Positions 24,594-31,955 of a stretch of DNA of 64,000 nucleotides are shown here, piece after piece. Made by a program: the position numbers and the translations under genes. The first letter of the stretch is position 1. Every line of letters begins with the position of its first letter. The stretch is from Streptomyces sp. CB00316. Lineage in GTDB: Bacteria; Actinomycetota; Actinomycetes; Streptomycetales; Streptomycetaceae. The stretch covers positions 124,001 through 188,000 of the forward strand of contig NZ_LIXI01000012.1 of NCBI RefSeq assembly GCF_001905595.1, given 5' to 3'. The notes beneath the pieces are model-generated. The model saw only the letters and a list, made by a program, of their open reading frames with translations. It had not been told where the DNA came from and did not search any database.

Positions 24594-26027
24594 TCAGGTG
24601 AGGGTCCAGCGCTGGTTGCTGCCGTTCGAGCAGGAGTAGAGCTGGATCTTGGTGCCGTTGGCGGTGCCGGTCCCGACGGCGTCGAGGCAGAGGCCGGACT
24701 GGACGCCGACGATGGATCCGTCGGAGTTGACGCGCCACTTCTGGTTGTCGCCGCCCCAGCAGCTGTAGATCTGGACCTTGCTGCCGTTGCTTGTGCCGGC
24801 GGCGTCCAGGCATTTGTCGCCGTAGACCCGGAACTCACCCGAGGCGGTGGCCACCCACTGCTGGTTGGTGCCGCTGCCGCAGTCCCACAGCTGGAGCTGG
24901 GTGCCGTCGTTGGTGCTGGCGTTGGGCACATCCAGACAGCGGCTCGAACCGACGCCCTTGATCTGTCCGGAACCCGCCGGGGGCTCAGTTGTGCCGCCGG
25001 CGTTGAGTGCGTTGAGGACGGCGGAGTAGGCGGCCTTCTTGCTGCCGTCGTTGTTGAACAGCAGCGGTGTGTGCTCCGCTCGCCAGGAGTCGCTGTCGCG
25101 CACACCCCAGACGGTGACGCCGAGGCAGCGCTCGACGGCCAGGCAGTCGTTGGTCACGTTGGCGTAGGTGGCGGGCGAGGCGCCCTGGATGTCCAGCTCG
25201 GTGACGGCCACGTCGACGCCGAGGGCGGCAAAGTTCTGCAGCGTGGTGCGGAAGTTGCTGTTGTAGGGGCTGCCGCTGTTGAAGTGCGCCTGGAAGCCGA
25301 CGCAGTCAATCGGCACGCCGCGCTGCTTGAAGTCCCGGACCATGGAGTACATGGCCTGGGTCTTGGCCCAGGTCCAGTTCTCGACGTTGTAGTCGTTGTA
25401 GCAGAGCTTGGCGGACGGGTCGGCGGCGCGCGCGGTGCGGAAGGCGAGCTCGATCCAGTCGTTGCCGCTGCGTTGCAGGTTGGAGTCGCGTCGGGCTCCC
25501 GAACTCCCGTCGGCGAAGGCCTCGTTCACGACGTCCCACTGGACGATCTTGCCCTTGTAGTGGGCCATCACGCCGTTGATGTGGCCGATCATCGCCTGAC
25601 GCAGATCGTTGCCGCTGAGGCTCTGCATCCAGCCGGGCTGCTGGGAGTGCCAGGCCAGGGTGTGGCCACGCACCTCCTTGCCGTTCTGTACGGCCCAGTT
25701 GTAGACGCGGTCGGCGGAGCTGAAGTTGAACTGCCCCCGCTGCGGTTCGGTGGCGTCGATCTTCATCTCGTTCTCGGCCGTCACCATGTTGAACTCACGG
25801 TTCGCGATCGACGTGTACGTCGAGTCGCCCAGCCTGCCCGAGGCGATGGCGGTGCCGAAATAGCGGCCGCTCTGCGCCGCCGCGGCGCCCAGCGTGCTCT
25901 CGGCGGCGTGTGCCCCCGGTGGCGCGACCAGCGTGGCGGACGCCCCGAGGACGCCGACGACCAGTGCCAACAGCAGGCTGCGAGTTTTCCGGCGGACAGC
26001 GGGTCTGGGAAGGGCGTAGGAGCCCAT
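24594..26027 (-). CDS. xlnA: Secreted endo-1,4-beta-xylanase, GH10 with C-terminal CBM13
   Basis: The 477-residue precursor has a 41-residue signal peptide (RRKTRSLLLALVVGVLGASA, cleavage after HAHA-like GAHA) and a GH10 catalytic domain (42-~345) with acid/base Glu169 in WDVVNEAF and nucleophile Glu277 in VTELDIQG. A short Gly/Thr linker leads to a C-terminal ricin-type beta-trefoil (CBM13) with three QxW repeats (NQQW, NQKW, NQRW). Length, architecture and residue numbering agree with S. lividans XlnA. It cuts internal xylan bonds outside the cell. CGAAACTT-type elements upstream at 26194-26222 suggest BxlR-type repression. Confidence 0.95.
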   Translation of the reverse strand: MGSYALPRPAVRRKTRSLLLALVVGVLGASATLVAPPGAHAAESTLGAAAAQSGRYFGTAIASGRLGDSTYTSIANREFNMVTAENEMKIDATEPQRGQFNFSSADRVYNWAVQNGKEVRGHTLAWHSQQPGWMQSLSGNDLRQAMIGHINGVMAHYKGKIVQWDVVNEAFADGSSGARRDSNLQRSGNDWIELAFRTARAADPSAKLCYNDYNVENWTWAKTQAMYSMVRDFKQRGVPIDCVGFQAHFNSGSPYNSNFRTTLQNFAALGVDVAVTELDIQGASPATYANVTNDCLAVERCLGVTVWGVRDSDSWRAEHTPLLFNNDGSKKAAYSAVLNALNAGGTTEPPAGSGQIKGVGSSRCLDVPNASTNDGTQLQLWDCGSGTNQQWVATASGEFRVYGDKCLDAAGTSNGSKVQIYSCWGGDNQKWRVNSDGSIVGVQSGLCLDAVGTGTANGTKIQLYSCSNGSNQRWTLT

Positions 26028-26193
26028 GACTGTGCCTCCAAGGTGGAAATCACGAAAGGACTGATGCGGTGCGCGGATCTGGCGTGCAGCACGGAAGGCC
26101 GAGGCCGACGTTCGGTATCTCGGACCACGGCCAGTTCCTCAGACAGGGATGATTGAGGCATCGGTGATGGGCCGTCAATACTCTCCGCAGAAG

Positions 26194-26222
26194 AAGTTTC
26201 GATTGGTCATCCGAAACTTTCC
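26194..26222. promoter_or_regulatory. Candidate BxlR-type operator of xlnA
   Basis: AAGTTTCG (26194-26201) and CGAAACTT (26212-26219) form an inverted pair with ten bases between them. The second is itself within the near-palindrome CGAAACTTTCC. Elements of the form CGAAA-n-TTTCG are reported upstream of Streptomyces xylanase genes (from memory). Confidence 0.6.
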
Positions 26223-26500
26223 GACACCCTGGCGAGACGGAATGCAGCCCCGGGCGCCGGTGCCGGCGAACGTCGTAGGGCCGAGGTCGGGGCGCGTGCA
26301 CGGACGCTGCTTGCTCGGCCTTCCTCCTCCGTACATGCGTCTTGGGCTGGCGAACTGTATTCGCGCACTCAGGAGAGGTCCGGTCGGCGCGATCGTGTGT
26401 CAGGCCCGAAGGGGGGTGCTGTTTATGGACAGATCAGTGGCAAGCCTTGACCGGAGAACCCCGCATCCCTAGCTTGTGGCGTCAAAGCATCCGGGAATCC

Positions 26501-26514
26501 TCGAAACTTTTCGA
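26501..26514. promoter_or_regulatory. Candidate BxlR-type operator of the GH62 gene
   Basis: TCGAAACTTTTCGA is an inverted repeat of six bases (TCGAAA / TTTCGA) around CT, 79 bases before the GH62 start. It contains the CGAAACTT element shared with xlnA and bxlE. Confidence 0.6.
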
Positions 26515-26592
26515 AGCCCTCCCGGACCCACGACACTTCCGCTCCGCTGTTCATCAGGGTCACCTCAACTCAGCCCCCAGGAGGCGCAGCTC

Positions 26593-28059
26593 ATGTGGTA
26601 CCGCCACTCGGCCCCGGCCCGGTCAAGACGCCTGCTCGCGGTCCTTGCACCCTTGTTGCTCGTGGCCACCTTCCTCGGCGCCCAGCCCGCCGAGGCGGCG
26701 ACCGTGGACCCCAACGCCTCGTACGTGCTGGTCAATCGCAACAGCGGCAAGGCCCTGGACCTCTACAACATGGCGACCACCGACGGCGCCCGCATCACTC
26801 AGTGGACCAGGAACGATCAGAGCCAGCAGCAGTGGCAGTTCGTCGATTCCGGGGGCGGCTACTACCGCATCAAGTCCCGCCACTCGGGCAAGGTGCTGGA
26901 CGTCTACAACTGGTCCACCGCGAACGGCGGATCGATCGTCCAGTGGGCCGACCTGAACGCCGCCAACCAGCAATGGCGACTGGCCGACAGCTCGGATGGC
27001 TACGTAAGGTTCATCTCGCGCCACAGCGGCAAGGCCCTCGAGGTACAAGGTGCCTCCACCGCCGACAACGCGAACACCGTCCAGTACGACGACTGGGGCG
27101 GCACCAACCAGCAGTGGCAGCTCGTCAAGGTCGGCGGCGGCAACACCGGCCCGTGCGACCTTCCGGGGACATACCGCTGGGCATCATCGGGCCCGTTGGC
27201 GCAGCCCAAGCCGGGGTGGGTGTCGTTGAAGGACTTCACCGTCGTCCCCTACGAGGGCAAACAGCTCGTCTATGCGACGACGCACGACACGGGGACGAGT
27301 TGGGGTTCGATGAACTTCGGCCTGTTCTCCGATTGGTCGGAGATGGGCTCGGCCGGCCAGAACGCGATGTCAGCTTCCACCGTCGCGCCTACGCTCTTCT
27401 ACTTCGCGCCGAAGGGTATCTGGGTGCTCGCCTACCAGTGGGGCGGGTCCGCCTTCTCCTACCGGACGTCGAGCGATCCCGCCAACCCGAACGGCTGGTC
27501 GTCCCCGCGAGTGCTCTTCTCCGGAAGCATCCCCGACTCCGGAACAGGACCCATCGACCAGACGCTCATCGGTGACGGGACGAACATGTACCTGTTCTTC
27601 GCCGGCGACAACGGCAAGATCTACCGGGCCAGTATGCCGATCGGGAACTTCCCGGGCAGCTTCGGCTCGACCTCGACAGTGATCATGAGCGACACGACGA
27701 ACAACCTGTTCGAAGCCCCGCAGGTCTACAAGCTGCAGGGCCAGAACCGCTACCTCATGATCGTCGAGGCGATCGGCTCGCAGGGTCGCTACTTCCGCTC
27801 GTTCACGGCAACCAGTCTGAACGGCGCGTGGACACCCCAGGCCGCGACCGAGAGCAAACCCTTCGCCGGCAAGGCCAACAGTGGCGCCGCCTGGACCAAC
27901 GACATCAGCCACGGCGAACTGATCCGCTCAAGCCCCGACCAGACCATGACCGTCGATCCCTGCAATCTGCAGTTGCTCTACCAGGGGCGCAGCCCCAACT
28001 CCGGCGGCGACTACGGCCTCCTGCCCTACCGTCCTGGTCTGCTGACACTGCAGCGCTGA
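26593..28059 (+). CDS. abfB: Secreted alpha-L-arabinofuranosidase, CBM13-GH62
   Basis: The 488-residue precursor has a signal peptide (RRLLAVLAPLLLVATFLGAQ, cleavage after AEA), an N-terminal ricin-type CBM13 of three repeats (QQQW, NQQW, NQQW; about 35-180) and a GH62 five-bladed propeller: LPGTYRWASSGPLAQPKPGW, SLKDFTVVPYEGKQLVYATT, FAPKGIWVLAYQW, FFAGDNGKIYRASMPIGNFP and a terminal LYQGRSPN. It releases arabinose side chains from arabinoxylan, helping XlnA. ATG 26593 has AGGAGG upstream. It is divergent from xlnA, an arrangement I recall from other Streptomyces. Confidence 0.92.
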   Translation: MWYRHSAPARSRRLLAVLAPLLLVATFLGAQPAEAATVDPNASYVLVNRNSGKALDLYNMATTDGARITQWTRNDQSQQQWQFVDSGGGYYRIKSRHSGKVLDVYNWSTANGGSIVQWADLNAANQQWRLADSSDGYVRFISRHSGKALEVQGASTADNANTVQYDDWGGTNQQWQLVKVGGGNTGPCDLPGTYRWASSGPLAQPKPGWVSLKDFTVVPYEGKQLVYATTHDTGTSWGSMNFGLFSDWSEMGSAGQNAMSASTVAPTLFYFAPKGIWVLAYQWGGSAFSYRTSSDPANPNGWSSPRVLFSGSIPDSGTGPIDQTLIGDGTNMYLFFAGDNGKIYRASMPIGNFPGSFGSTSTVIMSDTTNNLFEAPQVYKLQGQNRYLMIVEAIGSQGRYFRSFTATSLNGAWTPQAATESKPFAGKANSGAAWTNDISHGELIRSSPDQTMTVDPCNLQLLYQGRSPNSGGDYGLLPYRPGLLTLQR

Positions 28060-28098
28060 CGATGTGAAACGTGTCCGGCTCCGGTACGGGGCCGTCGC

Positions 28099-28127
28099 GG
28101 CGGGCTCGGCGGAAGGCCGAGCCCGCC
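28099..28127 (+). terminator. Terminator after the GH62 gene
   Basis: A perfect 12-bp stem (GGCGGGCTCGGC / GCCGAGCCCGCC) with a five-base loop lies 40 bases after the stop codon. Confidence 0.8.
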
Positions 28128-28214
28128 CGGTCTGCGGCAACGTCAGCGCTCGTACGGCGACGGCGCGCGGGGGTGGTCGACGCCTACCCCCACCAGCCCG
28201 ACCGATTCGCCGAC

Positions 28215-28486
28215 GCTGTCCGATGTTCCCTTCTGCGGCTGCCTCCCGCCGAAGTCCCTTCGCCGGGCGTCGCTGCCTCCGTTTCATGGTCCCGGCCGAC
28301 GTCGCCTCCTTCACCGGACGGGACAATCGCGCGTCGTCAGCCGGGCGAGCTGGAAGTGCGGTTGCCGCCTCCAGCGTGGATCAGCACCTGACGGCCAGGA
28401 TCACGTCGACCGGAGCCCAGCGCTACGTGGATCACACACGACGCCGGCACGCCACGGTCGGGCGGGAGCCGGTTGATCCGGCATGA
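28215..28486 (+). pseudogene. C-terminal remnant of a GH3 glycosidase
   Basis: Pieces of a GH3 tail are readable across several frames: SPGVAASVS, FMVPADVASFTGRDN, QPGELEVRLPP and SSVDQHLTARITSTGAQRYVDHTRRRHA. They line up in order with the end of the intact BxlA in this window (VPADLASFTGRDG, EPGDLELRLSASSTDTRLTA, GPVRTVDHTRRLH). At least two or three frame changes separate the pieces, and nothing of the catalytic domain remains. It ends at TGA 28484-28486. The fragment indicates a second, lost beta-xylosidase-like gene next to abfB. Confidence 0.75.
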
Positions 28487-28608
28487 ACCGGGAGGGGGCA
28501 GCGCCGCAGCGCACCCTCGCACCAGCGGCGGCGCTGCGCGCCCGGGGCCGCGGGGCCGGACATGAGGGTTCTGAGTAGCTTTCGCACTTACGTCATTGTG
28601 GCGACTAC

Positions 28609-28725
28609 TTAGCTGGCCTTTGCCCGTCCCTTCTCGACGTATTCCACGGCCCGGAGGGTTTCGTCGAGCGGGAAGACGCGGTCGACGACGGGGAACATCG
28701 CATCGTCAAGGAAGCGGGGCGGACC
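28609..28725 (-). pseudogene. C-terminal remnant of a zinc-binding dehydrogenase/quinone reductase
   Basis: The minus-strand frame ending at TAA (28609-28611) reads PPRFLDDAMFPVVDRVFPLD and ETLRAVEYVEKGRAKAS. This is the usual C-terminus of medium-chain zinc-type dehydrogenases (PVVDRxFPLDE...A..Y.E.GRA.GK). It is cut off upstream by the membrane-protein gene and lacks all catalytic parts. It is only ~37 codons long, so confidence is moderate. Confidence 0.5.
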
Positions 28726-29197
28726 CCTCGCGGATCGTCATGGGACGGAATTCCGTTCTCCGGGGGAGCGGGGGAGGCATCAGATGCCGACGCGCCACGA
28801 CCGCGAGCAGGACGTAGGCGAGCACCGCCAGCACGACCGTGATGATCCACGCGCGTGATCCGGTCGGGTCATAGACCCGCCCCGCGTTGCCCACGTCCAC
28901 GGCGGGCGCCGCCTGTCCGGTCTCGAACGTGTCACGGCCGCTGCCGTACAGCCTGACGCCCTCACGTTCCACGGTGCCGTCGTCGGACTGGAACGTTCCT
29001 GACCACTCGCAGGTGGTGTGCCCAGCGTGCCCGGAGCACATGAGACGGGTTGCGGTGAAGGTGCCCCGTGGCCCGTCAGTGGTGGCGGCCCTGGCGGCGG
29101 TGCCGAGATTCGGCACCGACATCCAGAAGAGAAGGAGGCCGGCCAGCAGGAGCAGCAGGGACACGAACCCGGAGGGCTTCCTACCGCTCGTAGCCAT
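28706..29197 (-). CDS. Two-TM membrane protein, unknown function
   Basis: The 163-residue product has TM1 at about 10-28 (FVSLLLLLAGLLLFWMSV) and TM2 at about 117-136 (AWIITVVLAVLAYVLLAVVA). Between them is an extracytoplasmic domain with two cysteines (LMCSGHAGHTTCEWSGTF) that could form a disulfide. The ending PPPLPRRTEFRPMTIREGSAPLP is cytoplasmic. It starts four bases after the stop of the 187-residue membrane protein gene, so they form an operon. No family is recognised. Confidence 0.7.
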   Translation of the reverse strand: MATSGRKPSGFVSLLLLLAGLLLFWMSVPNLGTAARAATTDGPRGTFTATRLMCSGHAGHTTCEWSGTFQSDDGTVEREGVRLYGSGRDTFETGQAAPAVDVGNAGRVYDPTGSRAWIITVVLAVLAYVLLAVVARRHLMPPPLPRRTEFRPMTIREGSAPLP

Positions 29198-29201
29198 GCG
29201 T

Positions 29202-29765
29202 TCAGCCCTTCGGCGCGCAGGCGCACCGTGCGGTGACGTTGTCCGGCCGGTTTGCGCGGGTGTGCAGGTACATCGCCACCACCATGGGCACCGTCACCAG
29301 GGTGTTGTAGAAGAGGTGCAGCTCCACCCGGGGCAGGATCAGCTGAACCAGGCTCGTCGGGGCGGCCTTGCCCAGCAGGTGCGCGCCCGCGAGCACTTGG
29401 ATCAGGAGCAGCAGGTGCTCCAGGTGGTGCCACACCTGAATGCCGAGCGACACCTTCCACCAAGTGCCCGAGCGGCCGGTGAAGCCAGGGCGCAGGAGGA
29501 AGAGGCCGACCATCATCACCAGGGCGTAGCCGTAGTGCATCCACTCCGAAGTGACGAGCCACGGGAAAGGAACCCCGAGCACGCCGCGTGCCTCCGGGAT
29601 GGGCCAGCCCAAGACGTAGATCTGGTACGCCTGGACCAGGTGCTCCGCCCAGTGCGCGACGACGATGAACAGGAAGACACGTAAACCGAGTTGATGATGA
29701 CGGCTGTTGAGGGAGTCGATCCCGCCGCGCAGGGTGTGCGGTGATGCTCCCGTGGTGATGGCCAT
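29202..29765 (-). CDS. Histidine-rich multi-TM protein, unknown function
   Basis: The 187-residue product has about four TM helices. Conserved-looking His motifs lie at helix ends: VVAHWAEHLVQAYQIY, SEWMHYGYALVMMVG, VWHHLEHLLLLIQ and VELHLFYNTLV. Such HxxEH/HHxEH patterns resemble membrane metal- or haem-binding sites and di-iron oxidases, but I cannot place the family. ATG 29765 has GGAGG upstream. It heads a two-gene operon with the 163-residue membrane protein. Confidence 0.72.
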   Translation of the reverse strand: MAITTGASPHTLRGGIDSLNSRHHQLGLRVFLFIVVAHWAEHLVQAYQIYVLGWPIPEARGVLGVPFPWLVTSEWMHYGYALVMMVGLFLLRPGFTGRSGTWWKVSLGIQVWHHLEHLLLLIQVLAGAHLLGKAAPTSLVQLILPRVELHLFYNTLVTVPMVVAMYLHTRANRPDNVTARCACAPKG

Positions 29766-30221
29766 GCCTGAACCTCCGAGGTCAGGGAACGGTGACTCAT
29801 TGCATCAGATGGTGCACGGGAAAGCTTCTTCCGCTGTGCTGTCCTTGAGGGGCCGGTTCGCGGACGCTCGCGCCCTGCCGTACGGCCCGGCGGTGCGCCC
29901 GCGGTGTGCGCGATGCCGACCGTCCCGACCCTCACGAACAGGCGCCGCTGCTCAGGGGTTTGATGCCAGGAGAACCGATCGTCGAGTTCCCCCCGTCGCG
30001 GCCACGTCACTGCGCAGCAGGGGCTGGCACACGCGGACGGTGGACGGTGCGGGACACACCGTCCACCGCGACGATCGCGGCGGGTTTCTCCACGGGCTCT
30101 CCGGCTGGCTGTGACCACCCCCGACCGCCTACCGGCACGGCGACGGTCAACACCCGTCGGGCCCTCCTGCCCGGCCAGGATCAGGAGCCGCGAGTCCGCT
30201 TCGGCGCCGGCGACGATGGCC
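29766..30221. other. 456-bp gap with a hairpin, no confident gene
   Basis: This lies upstream of the His-rich membrane protein gene and downstream of the mannanase remnant, both on the minus strand. It holds a hairpin with a 12-bp perfect stem (30038-30049 / 30057-30068), a likely terminator for the mannanase remnant. No frame here has convincing coding character. Confidence 0.45.
30038..30068. terminator. Probable terminator downstream of the GH26 remnant
   Basis: CGGTGGACGGTG pairs perfectly with CACCGTCCACCG around a seven-base loop, about 150 bases beyond the mannanase stop. Confidence 0.55.
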
Positions 30222-31235
30222 TCAGGGGAGGCTGACCTCGCCCTGGTTCAGGACGCGCGGATGGAAGTACGCCGCTTGGATCTCGGCGTTGGTGTTGTTC
30301 CCCCCGCAGATGCTCGGACCACATCATGAACCATGCCCATTGTGGCTGGCTCCGCAGCATCGCGGCGGTCGGCACCTTGCCGATTTCCCCGATGGCCATG
30401 GGCTTCGTCCCGGCGATGTTCCTCATCTGCTGGTAATCGGCGGAACTCGGATGGTTCTTGTACCGGACGTCGAGCGACACGACATCGGCGTACTGATTTC
30501 CGGGGTAGTAACTGCTCCACCCCCGGCCGGGTTGCCTTGCACGTTCCACACCCAGATGAGGTTGTCCAGGTCCTTCGTTCCCGCGAGGTAGTCACGCGTG
30601 ATCTGGAAGAGCCGAGCACTTCCGTTGGTCCCCGGCCGGTTGCCCCACCAGTTCCACGATTCGTTCATCTCGTGGAACGGGCGGAAGAGTACGGGAACTC
30701 CCGCGTTCTTCAACTGCTGAAGGTAGGGGACGACCTCGTCGAGGCGTCGCTTCCAGGTGTTGTTCAGTGCACTGCCGTCGGTGAGGAGCTACGAGAATTG
30801 CACGTTCGATATGTTCGACTTCACGCCGCCCTCGAACGCGCAGGTGCTCCCGCCGGTCGGCGGACAGGCATGCCAGGTCAGAGACACCATTGACCCGTTG
30901 GCCCACTCGGTCTTCGCCTGGTCGACCACGCGTTGGCGGTTCGCCACGTCCGCGGCGTTGAACATCAGGTCGCCTCCCCACAGGCCCGGGTACTGCCCGG
31001 TGACGTCCTCGACGTGTTGCGTGTACTGCCCGGGAGCCGAAGCGGGCTCCTTGTTGTGCTGTCCGGAAACGATGCTGGTCCCGGATATGGTGCGCAGATA
31101 GTTCACCACATTCTGCTTGGGGGTCGCGGGAAACGCCTGCGCGGACTCGGCCGTCGGCCAAGCAAATGCTGCGGTGAATACAGCTGCGGCAGCCAAGGTG
31201 GAAGTGGCAAACCGTCGTGTTCCTCTCACTGGCAT
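30222..31235 (-). pseudogene. GH26 beta-mannanase killed by a stop codon and two frameshifts
   Basis: A signal peptide (STLAAAAVFTAAFAWPTAES) leads into GH26 sequence (SIVSGQHNKEPASAPGQY, YPGLWGGDLMFNAADVANRQ, MVSLTWHACPP). An in-frame TAG at 30789-30791 interrupts it after VQFS. The same frame resumes (LKNAGVPVLFRPFHEMNESW, the acid/base Glu motif) and then shifts at a G-run near 30525 into YYPGNQYADVVSLDV and PMAIGEIGKVP (the nucleophile motif). It shifts again at a G-run near 30310 into NNTNAEIQAAYFHPRVLNQ. The final TGA is at 30222. Both catalytic motifs survive, so inactivation looks recent. Confidence 0.88.
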
Positions 31236-31629
31236 CCCTGCTTTCGTGACGGAGCGGAAATACTCGACGACATGAAGGTGGCGGAATCCGTAGTTCTCGT
31301 CAACGGTTCACGTCGCCTCTCATTGCCGGCAGGCAACATAATCTACTTAACGTTTCCTAAACGTGGCGCATTTTTCGCTGCTTGTCCTCTATGTGCGCTC
31401 CACGTCATGGGGTCGAACTGCGTACCGACACGTCAGCTCCCCATGGCGCCGTGCCGCGCCGCCCGGAGAATCGGCCCGGGCGCCCTACCCCGCTCACTCC
31501 GTACGGGCTGAACCGGGGTGCGCCACCCCTGACGGGGCTGTCGGCCGGTGTGACTCGTCCGGTGCTGGGCCGAGATGTGGTCGGCGATCAGCCGGCCGAC
31601 TTCCGTATGCTGCCGGGGTCGGATCGGTG

Positions 31630-31643
31630 GTGAAGCGCTTCGA
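31630..31643. promoter_or_regulatory. LacI-type operator variant upstream of GH31
   Basis: GTGAAGCGCTTCGA matches the cluster palindrome TCGAAGCGCTTCGA at 12 of 14 positions, with the GAAGCGCTTC core intact. It lies 313 bases before the GH31 start. Confidence 0.65.
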
Positions 31644-31770
31644 TGAGTGCGTGACAAAACGCCATATAGGAGTGTCCGCCGGCCTCCGGGGGCGCCCGGC
31701 CGTCCTCGCATCCCTTGACCACTGGAGTGTTTGTTGGAACGGTATCGGAGGTCAGTGCCCACGCGACCTG

Positions 31771-31784
31771 TCGAAGCGTTTCGA
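31771..31784. promoter_or_regulatory. LacI-type operator upstream of GH31
   Basis: TCGAAGCGTTTCGA matches the cluster palindrome at 13 of 14 positions. It lies 172 bases before the GH31 start. Confidence 0.72.
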
Positions 31785-31955
31785 TGATGGGCAGAGGGCG
31801 TGATGGCGCCTGCCCCTGCCCGCCAGACGGGCCGAGCAGGCGAACCACCGCCCTTCGGGAGGGATGTAGCCACCTGGAACAGGTCGGCGCCGTGCTGCAC
31901 CGAATCCGCCCCGTACTCCTCGCTCGATCGCGACCCACACACCGAGGAACACCAG

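Larger units (their letters stand above)
26028..26592. other. 565-bp divergent promoter region between xlnA and the GH62 gene
   Basis: No gene is credible here. The region carries candidate BxlR-type elements for each divergent gene (26194-26219 near xlnA and 26501-26514 near the GH62 gene). Confidence 0.55.
31236..31955. other. 720-bp divergent regulatory region of the GH26 remnant and the GH31 gene
   Basis: No convincing gene is seen. An A/T-rich patch (31335-31380) suits the promoter of the mannanase remnant. Two LacI-type palindromes (31630-31643 and 31771-31784) precede the GH31 gene. Confidence 0.5.

Noticed and set aside
23892..26156. Very long plus-strand open frame (754 codons) opposite xlnA and the toxin gene
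   Set aside because: It is the high-GC shadow of minus-strand genes: Val/Gly/Asp-rich, without domain motifs, and xlnA on the other strand is unmistakable.
27370..27912. Minus-strand 180-codon open frame inside the GH62 gene
   Set aside because: Shadow of the arabinofuranosidase; no motifs and no upstream ribosome binding site.
28498..28537. Inverted repeat GCAGCGCCGC / GCGGCGCTGC as a terminator or attachment site
   Set aside because: The 10-bp stem spans a 20-base loop in very GC-rich DNA and is not clearly above chance.
21902..31235. Insertion sequence or integrated element explaining the decayed region
   Set aside because: No transposase, integrase, terminal inverted repeats, target duplications or tRNA attachment site could be seen.
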